A stretch of DNA of 47,563 nt from NCBI GenBank assembly GCA_018398765.1, contig JAHBMJ010000436.1, positions 1 through 47,563 on the forward strand, given 5' to 3'. Of this stretch, positions 23,918-35,450 are shown in pieces (position 1 is the first letter of the stretch; each line of letters begins with the position of its first letter). This stretch comes from Chromera velia (taxonomy: Eukaryota > Sar > Chromeraceae). Position numbers and translations under genes: made by a program. The notes under the pieces were generated by a model that saw nothing but the letters and a program-made list of their open reading frames with translations, was not told where the DNA came from and did not search any database.

Positions 23918-25527
23918 ACAACAGGCGCGGGGGGGCTGGGCTCTCAGCAAGAACTTCACGCGAACGATCAAGCCCTGCCTGCTCTCTTTCGAGGTCAGTC
24001 AGTCAGTCAGTCAGTCAGTCAGGGAGTGAAAGAAGTGGAATGGCGGGTTTCGCGCTCCTGACAGGTCCTTTAGCACAGAAGGGTCGACCAGTCGATAGAA
24101 AAAAGGGAAGCAGTGTCCGTGTCCGAGTGTTTCTTCGTTCATTGACTGGCACGGCCGCTGTGCTGCTTTGTCGATCGAACCTTCGGTTACGAAGAAGCCA
24201 ATTGGTCTATCACTCGTTCGTCTGTCAGCAAAAGGACTGCAATTTTGGCTCTGTGTGAGTGCGTCAATTCGGTATAGATCCCTTTGAGCTTGACTTGTCC
24301 TTATTGTTTTCTCTTTTTTGTTGCTGTTTGTGACGGTTGAGAAAGGATTCAAAAGTTTGTGCAAAAAGGGAGAGAATGTGAGAGAAAGGGATGTGTCTAA
24401 CATTCCGTTTTCCCCCTTGTGAAGCCTCATTTTGGGAAGAGGGCACTGCGATCCTTCTCTTTCTTGCATTCCTTCTGTTGCCTACACGACTATGTTCTCA
24501 TGTGATTTGTTGCTTTTCCTTTTTTGTCACATCATTTTCCCGTGAAGTCAAGCGGAATGAGTGCCCTTGTATGTGCGTGCGTGCAGAGGGCCGGGTTCTT
24601 TGCCAACACGTGTATGCATTCATTTTCATGAAAAAGAATTCTGTATAAAAATGAACGCGTGCAGAGGGCCGGGTTCTTTGCCGACACGGACTTCGTCAAC
24701 CCAGGTGCGAAGGCGTTCTTCCGCAACATGGTCGTAGAAATTCCAAAAATCCTGCGGAATAAGGTGAAGGTGAAGGAGGAAGACGGAGAAGAGAGAGAGG
24801 AGTACCCGTACGAGATGATCATCAGAAGAACTCAGGAATGTGCCGAGTGGCTGCGTGGGGCGATCTCGGAGATGGCAGGGGCGCAGGGAGCTTACTGGAA
24901 GATCGCCATCGGTCTGTCCGTTTGAATGTTTCCTCTTCTCTTTTTTTTCTCTGGCATCTTGCTTAATGAGCTCTCTTTTTTGTTTCTTTCTCTCCCTTCT
25001 CTCTTCCTTCCTTCCGTCCTCGCTTCCCTGCTTGCTTTCTGTCCGTCTCTTTCTTTCTTTCGCTCTTTCTTGCTTCCCTCCTTCCTTCTGTCCTTCTTTC
25101 CTTCCTCTCTGTCTCTCTCTCTCTCCCTCTCTTTCTTTCTTTTGCTCTTTCTTCCTTTCTTTCTTTTGCTCTTTCTTCCTTTCTTCTCTTTTTCTTTTTC
25201 TTGCCTGAAGAAATCTTGCCCCCCCTGTCTATCCCTTCCTCTGCTGACCAACCAACACGTCCGTGTGTGTGTGCAGAAACGATCTGGAGTCACCTGAGGG
25301 ATCCTGTCGATTTCATTCTCGCCTTCATGCACTGGCGGGAGTGCGGGGCGATCGTGAAGGGACAACACAAAGTCTTCACGAGGCAGATGTACGAGGAGAT
25401 GGAAGGGACTTTTTTCAACGTCGTCAACGGGAAACTGCAGGATGTGCCGTTCGACGACTGGCCCGCGTTGGTCAGGAACCGCCTGTGGCCTCTTCCGTGG
25501 CAGCCGCAGCCGGAGACACCGTTCTGA
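18258..25527 (+). CDS. nuclear-type protein with two AT-hooks and a NUMOD1-like helix-turn-helix
   Basis: Eleven exons join in phase: 18258-18452, 18839-18956, 19281-21001, 21400-21514, 21939-22062, 22421-22577, 23072-23126, 23527-23678, 23925-23993, 24665-24911, 25277-25527. They code 1067 residues ending in TGA. The first in-frame ATG (METQEKEN) is the start. Residues 1-160 are a compact unknown domain (PKKLKGVNTDLYFPRPY). A run of Lys follows near 172. AT-hook 1 is GRGRPRK at 220-226 and AT-hook 2 is KRKRGRPRK at 429-437. Between them, about 305-345 reads as NUMOD1: THMSTGNSRIFNGVRRAADA then LGVNASTVSRAL, with the typical strand-turn-HTH order. Residues 450-675 are acidic and low-complexity. 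The C-terminal 390 residues are helical and unrecognised (FEKVVDEQLMLEVLKLELC, LRDPVDFILAFMHWREC). DNA binding in minor groove and major groove is inferred from the motifs; the cellular role is unknown. Confidence 0.82.
23876..23886. other. assembly gap of 11 N
   Basis: The Ns lie between a poly-C tract and a (TG)n tract inside intron 8 of the AT-hook gene. The sequence in the gap is likely more of the two repeats, and its true length is unknown. Confidence 0.95.
24579..24688 (+). repeat. 78 bp offset duplication of an exon's acceptor and first codons
   Basis: The bases GCGTGCAGAGGGCCGGGTTC and the next ten or so occur at 24579 and again at 24657, differing only at one base (CCAACACG versus CCGACACG). 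The second copy is the true start of exon 10 (24665). The first carries the same acceptor, but reading from it reaches TGA after 14 codons, so it would be a decoy acceptor. Confidence 0.8.
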
Positions 25528-27584
25528 TCAACAAGAGATGGAGGGAAGGAAGAAAGGAGGTAGTGGGAAAAGCACCGCATTTGCAGTACCGGATGGACGT
25601 ATGGAGCGGGAAGAGAGAAGGAAGGAAGGAAGATGTACTCTGTGAGGAAGGAAGGGGAGGGGGGTGAGTGGGGGGGGGATAATTGCGTGCCCCTGCATGT
25701 GGATTGCGGACAGGGAGGGAGGGAGTGTTTGTTTGTTGTGTGACTGACGACAGGTTTCGAGATGGATGGATGGATGGATGGATGGATCGGTGCAGGGCGC
25801 GAAGAGAAGAGAAGAGAAGAGAAGAGAGGAGAAGGGGGGCGACAGATGGATTTTTCGGTGGATGAATGTGACTAGGGAGAAGGAGGGAGGATGGGTTTTG
25901 CGAGGTTGGTGTGGCTGTCTGGAGAGACAGACAGGGACAGAGTTGTAGTGAAGGTTTTGAATGGATGCCATTTGGTGGGAGGGCGATGCGTGAATGAATG
26001 GAATGAATGCATTCTAAATAAATACATGAACAACTAACTAACTAACTAACTGGGTAACTAAATCGACGAAGAGGGAAAGGGGTCTCTTCGTCCCTTGTAC
26101 ATCTTCTCTTCTCTTCTCTTCTGCCCTCTTTTGTCACTCACTCTTCCGCTCTCTCATCTTAAACGCTGGTCTCTCTCTACCTCTTTCAAACAAAAGCACG
26201 AGGAGGAAGGGGCCTCGGAGGATCGATGTATTGCGGTGCTTTCTTCTTTTTTCGAGCTTGACTTCCTCTCCCTTTCTTCTTGCACTTTCCGGCAGGCTAA
26301 ATCAGGGAACACGGGAACTGAATGGTTTTGTCACCGCCTTAACGAACCCCACTCTTTCAGACCTTCTTCGCTGCCACAGAGAGGAAGGAGGTGGAGTTGC
26401 GCTTTGAACCCCTGGCTGCTGTTTTTCTGAGCCATGGGTGCAGGCCTGCATGCATGCGTGGCACGATGAAAGGAGGGAGAAAGGGCGGACATCTTGTCCA
26501 GCCAGAAGAGTAAATGAGAGACGTCGGCTGTTGCGGGAAGAAGAGTGGCAGGAGAAAAGGAAGACTGACCCTGGCTGTGTACGTGCAAGAGAAGGGAGGT
26601 GGAGTGGGAATCTGGCCATGTGAAAGGATCCTGGACGGTGTGAGCGGTCTTCGCAAGTGCGAAGTATGGAGAGGGGTGAGAAGAGAGGTCGACTGGTGGC
26701 TTTTGTTTCCGGAGGGTGCAGGTGACAGTGGATAGAGAGGACTCGTAGAGACGTATGTCTGCCGGAGGGGAGGGCTAGGCGCATTTTTCTTTCAGGCAGA
26801 CATACAGAGACAAAGGTCATTTGGAAGGGGCACCTCGATCTTAGTGGGCGGCGATGCGTGACTGAAGACATGTGCGAACAGATGGAATGAGGAGTTCACC
26901 TCAGAAATGAACGAGCACAGACCATGCTTTCCCTTCGCCTTCTCTCTTCTGTTATTTATTTATCTCTTGTCTCATGCCCTGTCGTCCCCGCCTTTTCAAA
27001 AAGTGCGGTCGGTCTAGATCGGGATGAGAGGGAATACAGTGAAGTGGCGACGCCTTCATACCAATTTCTTCTTTTCTACCAGAAGCTTACCGTCTCTCTC
27101 TCTTAGTTGAACCTTCCCCTTCTTTCCGCCCGGCTGTATCAAAACAAAGAGAGACGAAACGGCAGCCTGGCTTCATCACGCATGCATGCATGGATGCATG
27201 TAGATGCATGCACTGCTGTTCGCGGCTTCGCCACTAGCTGGGCAGCGATGGCTGCCGAGTGCATGTAGTCGCCTAGTAACCAATGATCAGACGTTCAGGA
27301 AATCCATGCAGGCCCTTAATTTTATCTCCCGTCTACTCCCGTTCTAGTGCATTTCTGTCACTGTATCACAGTTTGTAGGCCAATCGACCTAGCTACCGCG
27401 AATGCATGCCTCGAATCCCTCGATTTTGCAGTGGATCACTGTGGATTAATCTAGGGATGAACTCGAGCCATCACAATGTCTGTATTGATACTAATATTGA
27501 TATCTATTATTAAAATATAATTTAACAAACCTAAAGATAAAGATGCAACTACCATTAAATGATAAGTGATTTAGTGGTGCCCTC
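25528..27584. other. intergenic: simple repeats and no convincing gene
   Basis: 25762-25785 is a TGGA tandem, 25799-25835 an AGAAG tandem, 26035-26052 an ACTA tandem, and 27180-27210 ATGCATG-rich. The 3' UTR of the AT-hook gene presumably lies at the left. A minus-strand frame at 26302-26871 lacks any recognisable motif. From 27480 the sequence becomes AT-rich. Confidence 0.4.
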
Positions 27585-28073
27585 TAGGCGTATCACAACA
27601 AAAAAAAAAGTAAACCAGAATTCGCTTAAATTATTTTTTGCTGTTTTTCTTTTTGTGCAACACCTTAGCAACACTTGTGCAACACCAAAACAACTAGGCG
27701 TATCACAGCAAAAAAATAAAATAAAAAAAAAAATAAACCAGAATTGACATAAATTATTTTTTTTTTCTTTTTTTGCGCAACACCTAAACAACACTTGTGC
27801 AACACTAAAACAACACTTATGCAACACTTGAACAACAGTTGTTTGTCACCCAACATCATCGGGCAAAGAAAAAAAAATTAATCGAGAACGGACTTAAATT
27901 ATTTTTTTTTTCTCTGTGATACGCCTAGCAAAACAACAGTTATGCAACACTTGAACAACAGTTGTTTGTCACTTAAGCTCGTCGAGCAAAAAAAAAAAAA
28001 GAAATTAAGCAAGAATTAACGGGCTTAAATTATTTTTTTTTTTCTCTGTGACTAGCTCTATGATATGCGCCTA
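27585..28073. mobile_element. candidate MITE-like element with internal tandem repeats
   Basis: The left end reads TAGGCGTATCACA (27585) and the same motif recurs at 27695. Its reverse complement CTGTGATACGCCTA lies at 27914-27927, and a decayed form (TGATATGCGCCTA) ends at 28073. The first two bases at the left end and the last two at the right end are TA, as a TA target-site duplication would leave. Between them are repeated blocks: AACCAGAATT...TTAAATTATTTTT, poly-A runs, and several copies of GCAACACTTGAACAACAG-like sequence. There is no transposase frame. Classification as a Tc1/mariner-style non-autonomous element is inference. Confidence 0.5.
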
Positions 28074-28213
28074 AGGTGTCCTAGAGCACTGTCGCTTTCT
28101 AAATGTTTTTTAATAATATAGAGGTCCCCCGGGCTCTCCCCCTCCCAAATTCTTTGGAGATCTCCAAATATCAGGCTCAAGACATCTCTAACATTTTTTT
28201 TAAATTTTTTAAG

Positions 28214-28396
28214 ATGAAAGGAAAGAAAAGGAAAATGGAGGTGAGAAAGGGGCAGAGAGATAGAGATGTGAAGTATGCGGCATGTGGACGAACGTTTTCT
28301 ACCCTCCACGGGCTTCACATTCACACTTCGTCTAGCAAAGCACACAAAGACCCCCCTTGCCCCCAGACAGCCAGAGCAGCCAAAGGAGACAGTTGA
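28214..28396 (+). pseudogene. short ORF with a broken C2H2 zinc-finger-like motif
   Basis: The ATG at 28214 opens 60 codons beginning MKGKKRKMEVRKG. The segment YAACGRTFSTLHGLHIH followed by SSSKAH resembles a C2H2 finger (CGRTF core, GL.IH, final H), but the first zinc cysteine is replaced, since Tyr sits three residues before the Cys. It sits next to a MITE-like element and has no detectable introns, so it is probably a gene or transposon fragment. Confidence 0.3.
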
Positions 28397-28572
28397 AGAA
28401 AAGAAGGGAAGCTGGGTTCAGGGCTGTCAGGTGAAGGAAATTCTTAGGAAGTACAAATAGGGAAGAGGATGGCATTATGAGGTGGCGTAGCATGCCAGTG
28501 GTTGGTAGTCAACATTACATGAAGCAGCCAGAAGCAGCCTCACTCATGTCTAAGCACGCCCTACCAGAAGTG

Positions 28573-28584
28573 TGTGTGTATGTA

Positions 28585-28622
<38 letters not shown>

Positions 28623-28727
28623 TGTGTATGTGTATGTATATGTGTGTGTGTTACTGTGTGTGTGTATGTGTGTGTGTATTAGTATCTGTGTATGTGTGTG
28701 TGTATTCATGTTTTTGCATTTGCATCT
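28573..28727. repeat. (TG)n/TATG microsatellite
   Basis: TG repeats with TATG interruptions cover about 150 bases on the plus strand. Cys/Val-rich forward and His/Thr-rich reverse frames are artefacts. Confidence 0.9.
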
Positions 28728-29330
28728 GTTTTTATATGTGCAAGATCTGTAGAAGCAACACGCAATCTCTCTATAAGATGACTTGTGCTGCCTTCAACGC
28801 ATCATTGACATATGCATGACCATCTTCCTGAGTGAGTCTGTAGGATACAAGAGCAACGGTTACCCGTACGCACTCGTCCACGCCACACTTCAGAAGGTGG
28901 CCAAGCGACGATGCGCATGTGAGAAAAAGACTTGCTGCCAATGTAAGTTGCAAAGATGAAAACTCCGAGGCCTCAGACATCTTGCTGATCAACCACCGTA
29001 TAGCTATTGAGTTTGACGCCAACTAGACGGGACGATGTTAATGAAAACAAGAAGTCCAAAGACAAAAAGAAGAAGATTCTGAAGAAAAAATAATGATATC
29101 TGTCCAGATTTATTAACAGCTGTAAGTAATAAAACTGTAATATGTATTAAAAACTCATTAATAAATTCTTTAAAAGAATTTAGCAGCAATTTAAGCTTAC
29201 AATTATAAGTGTAGAGTAGCATGTAAAAACACTTATACCAATTATTAGGCTAACCATCTCTGGAACCATTCTTAGCAATCATTTAAAAATGTTAAAAATT
29301 ATGCATGGAAACAGTTACTTACAGTTACTT
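28728..29330. other. no gene recognised
   Basis: A minus-strand frame at 28771-29022 (83 codons, LQLTLAASLFLTCASSLGHL) has no known motif. The rest is AT-rich with scattered stops on both strands. Confidence 0.3.
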
Positions 29331-29334
29331 AAAT

Positions 29335-29690
29335 GAATAAATGAATGAATGAATGAATGAATGAATTGAATTGAGGTGGTTAAAGCTGGTGAGCCACCAC
29401 TTAGGCTCTGATAAACCACGGGGCATGACATGCAATGTTGGTTTATTAACCTAGCGCATTAACCCATTCACATACAATAACACGAAATCATGCTAACTTG
29501 GCTAGACACTCCTCTACCGTCCTCATACCCGCTAGAGGCTAGAACAACGATATAAGAGCGATCATCTCTCGGACTTTCTTTTGACTCCCCCTCACTCTCT
29601 TTAAGTTACCAGCTGATGCTACCACTCATTGCGCAATTTCCACCCGTTTCTTAATGGGCGCGCGCTTCTTTATTCTTACACTTTATATTG
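29335..29690 (-). mobile_element. LINE 3' fragment, copy 1 (decayed)
   Basis: This stretch is the same sequence family as 31170-31510: both share CCGGTGAGCCACCACTTAGG-like, CACGGGGCATGACATGCAAT and GCGATCATCTCTCGGACTTT blocks in the same order. On the minus strand it ends in a (TTCA)n tail (ATGAATGAATGA on the plus strand at about 29335-29365), as some non-LTR elements do. The coding equivalent of VEIAQWVAASAG carries TGA in place of the Trp codon, so this copy is dead. It is only about 350 bases, a 5'-truncated insertion. Confidence 0.7.
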
Positions 29691-30965
29691 AAATTTTTTT
29701 AAATCTTTTTGATATTTTGCCAAATATATGATATACATGCATTTGAAGTTGCCGGAATTCAAATTTTAAAACTTCCATTAATTTTTTAAAACCAAAATTT
29801 TTGCTAGAAATTTTATTTGATCACATAATATTTAACATAATATACACACATGCAATATATTAATCTAGACATTAATTTAACTGTATGAACATATTTTTTA
29901 CTAGATTTAAGAACTTTGATTAATTGATTGACTTGTTAATTGATTGATTGATTGGTTCCATGCTAGGCTTTCCTGCTATATGCTAGGCTACATGTCAAGG
30001 TGTTGCCACCGCTAACAGAGCCCGGGATATTATTTCAAACCCTCCCTTGAGGGCCTGCACACCAAACCTGATACACTGCAAACGCAGTGCAGGGGGTGTG
30101 CCACAACTCTTTATGCTTTTATAATATCAACCAGAGCCGGCTGTCGATCTGCTTTTCAGCCATTGGCAAACGATCGACACTCACGAACTGCGGTTTGCTT
30201 GTTTATCAATCAATCGATCAGGTAACTCAGTTTAACTATAATCAAATATTTCGTTCACAAAAACAAGTAACCAAAGAAAAGGATGAATAAAAAAGAAAGA
30301 AAAGAGGGATAACACAGGGAACTTTTAGAGAATTAAGGAGAAGAAAGAGCGCTTAACAGAAAGAGGAGTTTGCAATTCGTTTTTCCGTTTACTGAAGGTG
30401 AAAGGTAGTGATAAAAAAACCTCTGCTTCTTATATAGGATCCCTTCTTGTTTCCCTTTTTTTCTGTAGACAAAAAAGAAAGAAAGAAAGAAGGAAGAAAG
30501 GTTTATCGTCAGTCTTTATTGTCGTTCTACAGAAGGTGGGATCATAAGTCTATCTATTTTCTTGGAGAAGAAAGATGGAGAAAACTTTTCTACTACTTGT
30601 TGGCTCCCTTCTTTTCCTGCTTTATCTTAGAGAAGACTCTAAGAAGTTAAATAAAAGAAAGTGAGCAAAAAAAAAAAAAAATAAAGCAGTAAATATGCAC
30701 GCGGACGCCTGTGGAAAGAAAAAAGGAATGATGAAGGGAATAAAGAAAGGAAGAAAGAAGGAGGAGTTTCTCATCCGGCTCTGGTCTCTTCCGAGAAAAC
30801 CTTCTACAAAAGGATAAGTTCATTTGTTTTTTTTTTTCTTGAGGGTATAGAAAGAGACATAATGTACCCTCAACTCCTTATTGGCTCCCTTCTTATCCTG
30901 TGTACTCTTGTAGACTTCATTTGACAAATTAAGAAAAAGCCAGCCGTGAAAGAGACACAAACAGA

Positions 30966-31036
<71 letters not shown>

Positions 31037-31169
31037 TGAATATAGTTAGAAGGTTAAATGTTTTAGTGAATTTTCTATAATATAATATTTGTTCCTTATT
31101 TACCGTTTTCCAATTTCCAATGAAATATTGATTGAATTTGATTCTGCATAAATCTTTTTTATGCGTGCA
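29691..31169. other. AT-rich intergenic with a duplicated segment and GA microsatellite
   Basis: A TTGGCTCCCTTCTT(T/A)TCCTG block occurs near 30600 and 30883, each after GAAA-rich purine runs, suggesting a decayed tandem duplication of about 280 bases. 30967-31033 is a GA microsatellite. 29930-29955 holds a TTGATTGA tandem. No gene is supported. Confidence 0.45.
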
Positions 31170-32310
31170 CATTGATGAATTGAATTGAATTGAGTTGAGG
31201 CGATTAAAGCCGGTGAGCCACCACTTAGGCTCTGGCCAACGGTGCCGCCAACCACGGGGCATGACATGCAATGTTGGTTTGTTAACCTAGCGCATTGAGT
31301 CAATCTGACTCAATCACACATGACAACACGAAATCATGCCAAGTTGCCTATACATTCCTCTACCGCCCTCAAACCCGCCAGAGGCTGGAACGAGGATATG
31401 AGGGCGATCATCTCTCGGACTTTCTTTTCACTCTCCCCCACTCCCCTACCAGCTGAAGCAGCCACCCATTGCGCAATTTCCACTCGTTTTTCAATGGGCG
31501 CACGCTCCTTTATTCTGCCAATGAGATCGTCCAGCTTCTGTCTCTCCCTCACCGTGTCTGCACAATCCGTGAGTAGGTGAATCTCATCCCGGACCTTCCT
31601 GCTAGAGCAAGTCGAACAGGTCTTCTCCAGCTCTCCCCTCTGCACATAACCACCCGTCATCGCTCTCAGGAGAGGGAGGATGTGTGCAGAGGATTTAAGA
31701 AGACAAGGGGACAGCGTGCCTGTGTCTGACGGACGTGACTGCCATTTCCTTTCTGCAAGAAGCAGCATGGAGAGCCTCTGTCTGGAAGGGTTCTCTCTTT
31801 GAAAATCAGTGAGGGCAGCAAGGGGATGGAAGATTCAGTTTCTATTCCTGCTGCCTTCCTGTCTTCTAGCCCATTCACCAAGCCATTGATTCGTCTCGAT
31901 CTTGCGACACGTCTCTTTCCGTTTGAATTTTCCTTTCTTTTTTGGCTTTTCTTGGCGTGGCTCATCTGTGTCTGCCAGGAGAGAATTGTCAAGGGGCACA
32001 GCCAGACGTTTGGTGGAGGAGACAAGGGGAGCACAAGAACCAGCGATGCAGGCCTCCCATACAGCCGTGGGCAAGGCGCGTTCTATAGATTTGAGAGATT
32101 GAAAGAAGCTGGCTACTTGTTTCGCAAGCAGACAACCAAAGAGTTCCAAACCAAAAGAGTGAAGAGAGGGCGAGACAAAAGAGTTATGGGACAAACCAAA
32201 TGACCAGCGAACAAAACGAAGTTGCAATGCATCGAGGCATTGAACATCTGACTGCCTGAGAGGGGGCCCGGGGGATAATTGATATGGTTGCGCAAACTGC
32301 CGGCAAGCCA
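31170..32310 (-). pseudogene. LINE ORF2 C-terminal fragment, copy 2 (non-LTR retrotransposon)
   Basis: Reading the minus strand in one frame from about 32310 to 31334 gives LQLRFVRWSFGLSHN, FVSPSLHSFGLELFGCLL, KQVASF, then LLRAMTGGYVQRGELEKTC and a CCHC-type cluster (CSTCSSRK...DEIHLLTDC). This is the layout of the region after reverse transcriptase in many LINEs, ending in a zinc knuckle. An in-frame TGA at 31835-31837 breaks it. The 3' end has about 150 non-coding bases and a tail built on (CAATT)n at 31170-31200. The reverse transcriptase and endonuclease are missing, so it is a 5'-truncated dead copy. Confidence 0.75.
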
Positions 32311-33382
32311 GTCAACCGATGAATACCGATCAACCAGGACAGAAACCGACCGCTACTCGGACCACTGAAAATTTAAACATCCCAGAGAACACCCATCAAC
32401 CAGGCACTCAAGTCTCCCATCCGAGGACTTTCCCATCCATGGACTTGCGTGTGTTGAATTCTAGGTTTAATTAGTTCAATCTCTCACTCACTTCATGGTC
32501 GAATCAGCTCCCGCCTTCCACTTCAACGCGGCCCAAACGAACTGATCCACGCTCTTGCATGGCAAACGATCGACCCACCTGGCTGGCTGATCCTTTGACC
32601 CTCATGGCATTCACATCGATCATTCTATGAAGAATCTGGTTATTGACTTGTGGTTTCACTGATTGATTGGAAGATCGATCGAGTGACCATTGTATGGACA
32701 AGAGAGAGGAAAGTAGATTTGCATTCTGTCTGCTTCATATCTCTGTTTGATTTGTTGAAAGGATGAAGAGAGAAATTGATTTGTCGAATTTATGGGTTTA
32801 ACATGTTTGATATGCTGAAAAAGAAAAAAGGAAACACGGATGGGGTCCAAAGTGCCTCGACGGCAATGAGCTCGAGTCGAATGCATCGAATTCGAAAGAC
32901 GAAAAGAGAAAAGCGAGTTGCTATACAATACACATGTGGGAAGAACACATCAGAAAGTAAGAAAGGGAGGGAAAGGGAGGAAGATAGAAAGATGGGAAAA
33001 GAACAGACAGACTACCGCAGCAGCCACCTACGTGCAACTTTGAGATCGCATGTCAATGAAAGGATTCATGCTTCTCTGACAGACGGAATGCACGTGAGTG
33101 TCTGCGCAATTCCGACTGACTACCTTACGAGTGTCTATATGCTGTCATTCTTCTTTTCTTCGGCCGGCTCCACTCGACAGCAAGACCCGGGCCAGATTGG
33201 TTTCAAGAATTGAATCGGGTGCAGATTTCAATCCCACTCCCCTAGCTTCCGGTCATCTGATTGAATTCGAACCCATTCATGTACCCCCGAGAGAGATCGA
33301 GTCTTCCACCTCACCTCCTTTCTTAATCAACCGACACAGGGTCTAAGTTGCTTCTTCATTCGATCATCCTGTTGCCAGTCAA
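32311..33382. other. intergenic, 3' of the Patched-like gene, no gene seen
   Basis: Frames here (for example 32776-33213 on plus) show no domain. Short GATCGATC and ATTGAATTC motifs recur at several points. The 3' UTR of the minus-strand transporter gene should occupy the right end. Confidence 0.35.
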
Positions 33383-35260
33383 TCAGTCAACATTGTCATC
33401 TGCCTCTGGGAGGTCTGCGTCGCCTGAGGGTGAGATGTCCTGAGGAACTGTCTGTGAGTGCTCCACGGGGTTTGGCTGACTGTCTTCCTCTAGGACGGGG
33501 GGCTTGACTTCTACTTCCGTCATCCCTCCCACATCCCCTTCTCCCTCCTTCCCTGCAATCCCAAGCTGTTCAATGTCCACACCCACCCCTGCCCCTCCTT
33601 CCTCACCTTCTTCCTGCATGTCTACGCCCTGTTCTGCCTCCTTCACCTTTTCCTTTTGGACCTTCAGAGGCTCTTCTCCGTCTCCCCTCTCCCCATTCCC
33701 CTCTTCCATTTCTGCAGCAGGATCATTCAGCGCGTCCAGCTTCTCACCTGCCTTCGTGCTCCCCCGCCTCGTCTTCCAATTCGCAAATCCACGCCCATCG
33801 ACGCGAAACAATGCCAACAGAGAGGGCAGGAGTAGCATCGCGTGACCCAACCCAACGCACGTGAGAATAAGAATCAGCTGGAAGACTGTGTGCCAGATTC
33901 GACTGTCTGTGAGACGGAGAGGAATCACTGCTACTGTGTTGGAGAGAACTGCAAGGAACACGGCAACCCCGCACACCTGAACTGTCTGTTCCACCCTCTT
34001 TGCTCCCCTCAACCTCGGATCCACCAAATGAGAGAATGTGTAGGCGAACGTGACTAGAGCAGGGAACCCCATCATCGTGCAGACAAACACGTAACTCGTT
34101 GCCATGATCGGAATCTTGTACCACCCCATGAACCCTACAGTGCCCAAAACGATGCCAGCAAGGTTGACAGCGACCAGAAGAGAAGTCGATATGTCCCCAA
34201 CGAAGACCAAACAGAGAATGGAAATGGCCAGGAAACCCTCCCACAAGTTGTCGTAGAAGAGCTGGACGACCTCGATGTCTTGGAAGGAAAATGTCAGCTG
34301 CATCCATCAATTGGGGCATTGGAATGGAAAGGAGGGCAGCAGACAAAGAAAGAAGGAAAACCAATGAGTCAATGAATTACTTTTTCACGCATACACTCAC
34401 TCAGTTAGTCAACTGGTAAGTCGTTTCAGAACAGACAGCCGATTTGTCATTCAGTCAATCGGTGCTTCATTCATTCACCAAGTGAGAACTCAAAGTGAGT
34501 GTAAGCAAGAAAAGAGAAGAGAAGAGAGGAGAAGAAAAGTCCGAAAGGAGAGACTTACGGGTCCATGCGCGACCAGCGTCAGGCCCCTAATCGGAGAGTC
34601 ATCGATTGTCTTGTACATTTCTTGGACGTCGCTTCTGAGAATTCTCTGTGTAGGGAGATCTTTGGGCAATTGGAAGGTGAAACTGCTGATGGCCAGGGGT
34701 CCGGTGGTAGAGGAAAATTTGAGTGAGGAACCGTATAGGGCCGCAAATGTTGCGTTGCTTGAAAGGGTGGCTCTGCATGCATGTGAAAAGGAAAATGCAA
34801 TTAATGCCACTGTGGTCACTTGTAGGTAGTAATTGAACGTCAATCAGCACAAGAGTGACTCCCTGGAATGCGAAGAGAAGGGGTTTTAGGGGAAGATTTC
34901 AGATCAGCGCAGAAGTCTCGTGTACACACAAAGCATGGGAACTGCAAGAGACTTGGAAGAAGCGTAGATTTCACGCAAAGAAGGTTTCTGTGTTGGATGC
35001 AGGTAGAGTGAGAAGATTCCGAAGAAAAGGGGGACGGAGATCGCAGGAAGGGTGGAAAATGCAAGCACTTGCGATAATCCTGCAGAATGAACGACTGAGT
35101 AGGAAGGAAAGTGGTGCGAGCGACTGATCGAGTCCAATCGGTTGAAGGACCTCACCTGAGTCCATCAGAGAACGACAGAGAGGGGCGCGATGTCACCAGA
35201 TCAGCATAGAGGATCTTGAAGTCTCTTAACCAGCTCACGATCTGTAGCAACGGGGTTCAC

Positions 35261-35294
<34 letters not shown>

Positions 35295-35302
35295 TAGACA
35301 GA

Positions 35303-35344
<42 letters not shown>

Positions 35345-35411
35345 CACACAGAGAGAGAGAGAGAGAGCGAAAGAGAGAGAGAGAGACAGACAGACAGATA
35401 GACAGACAGAC

Positions 35412-35450
<39 letters not shown>

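Noticed and set aside
26302-26871. 189-codon minus-strand ORF
   Set aside because: No motif, Ser/Pro/Arg composition typical of chance frames in pyrimidine-rich DNA, and no splice structure to extend it.
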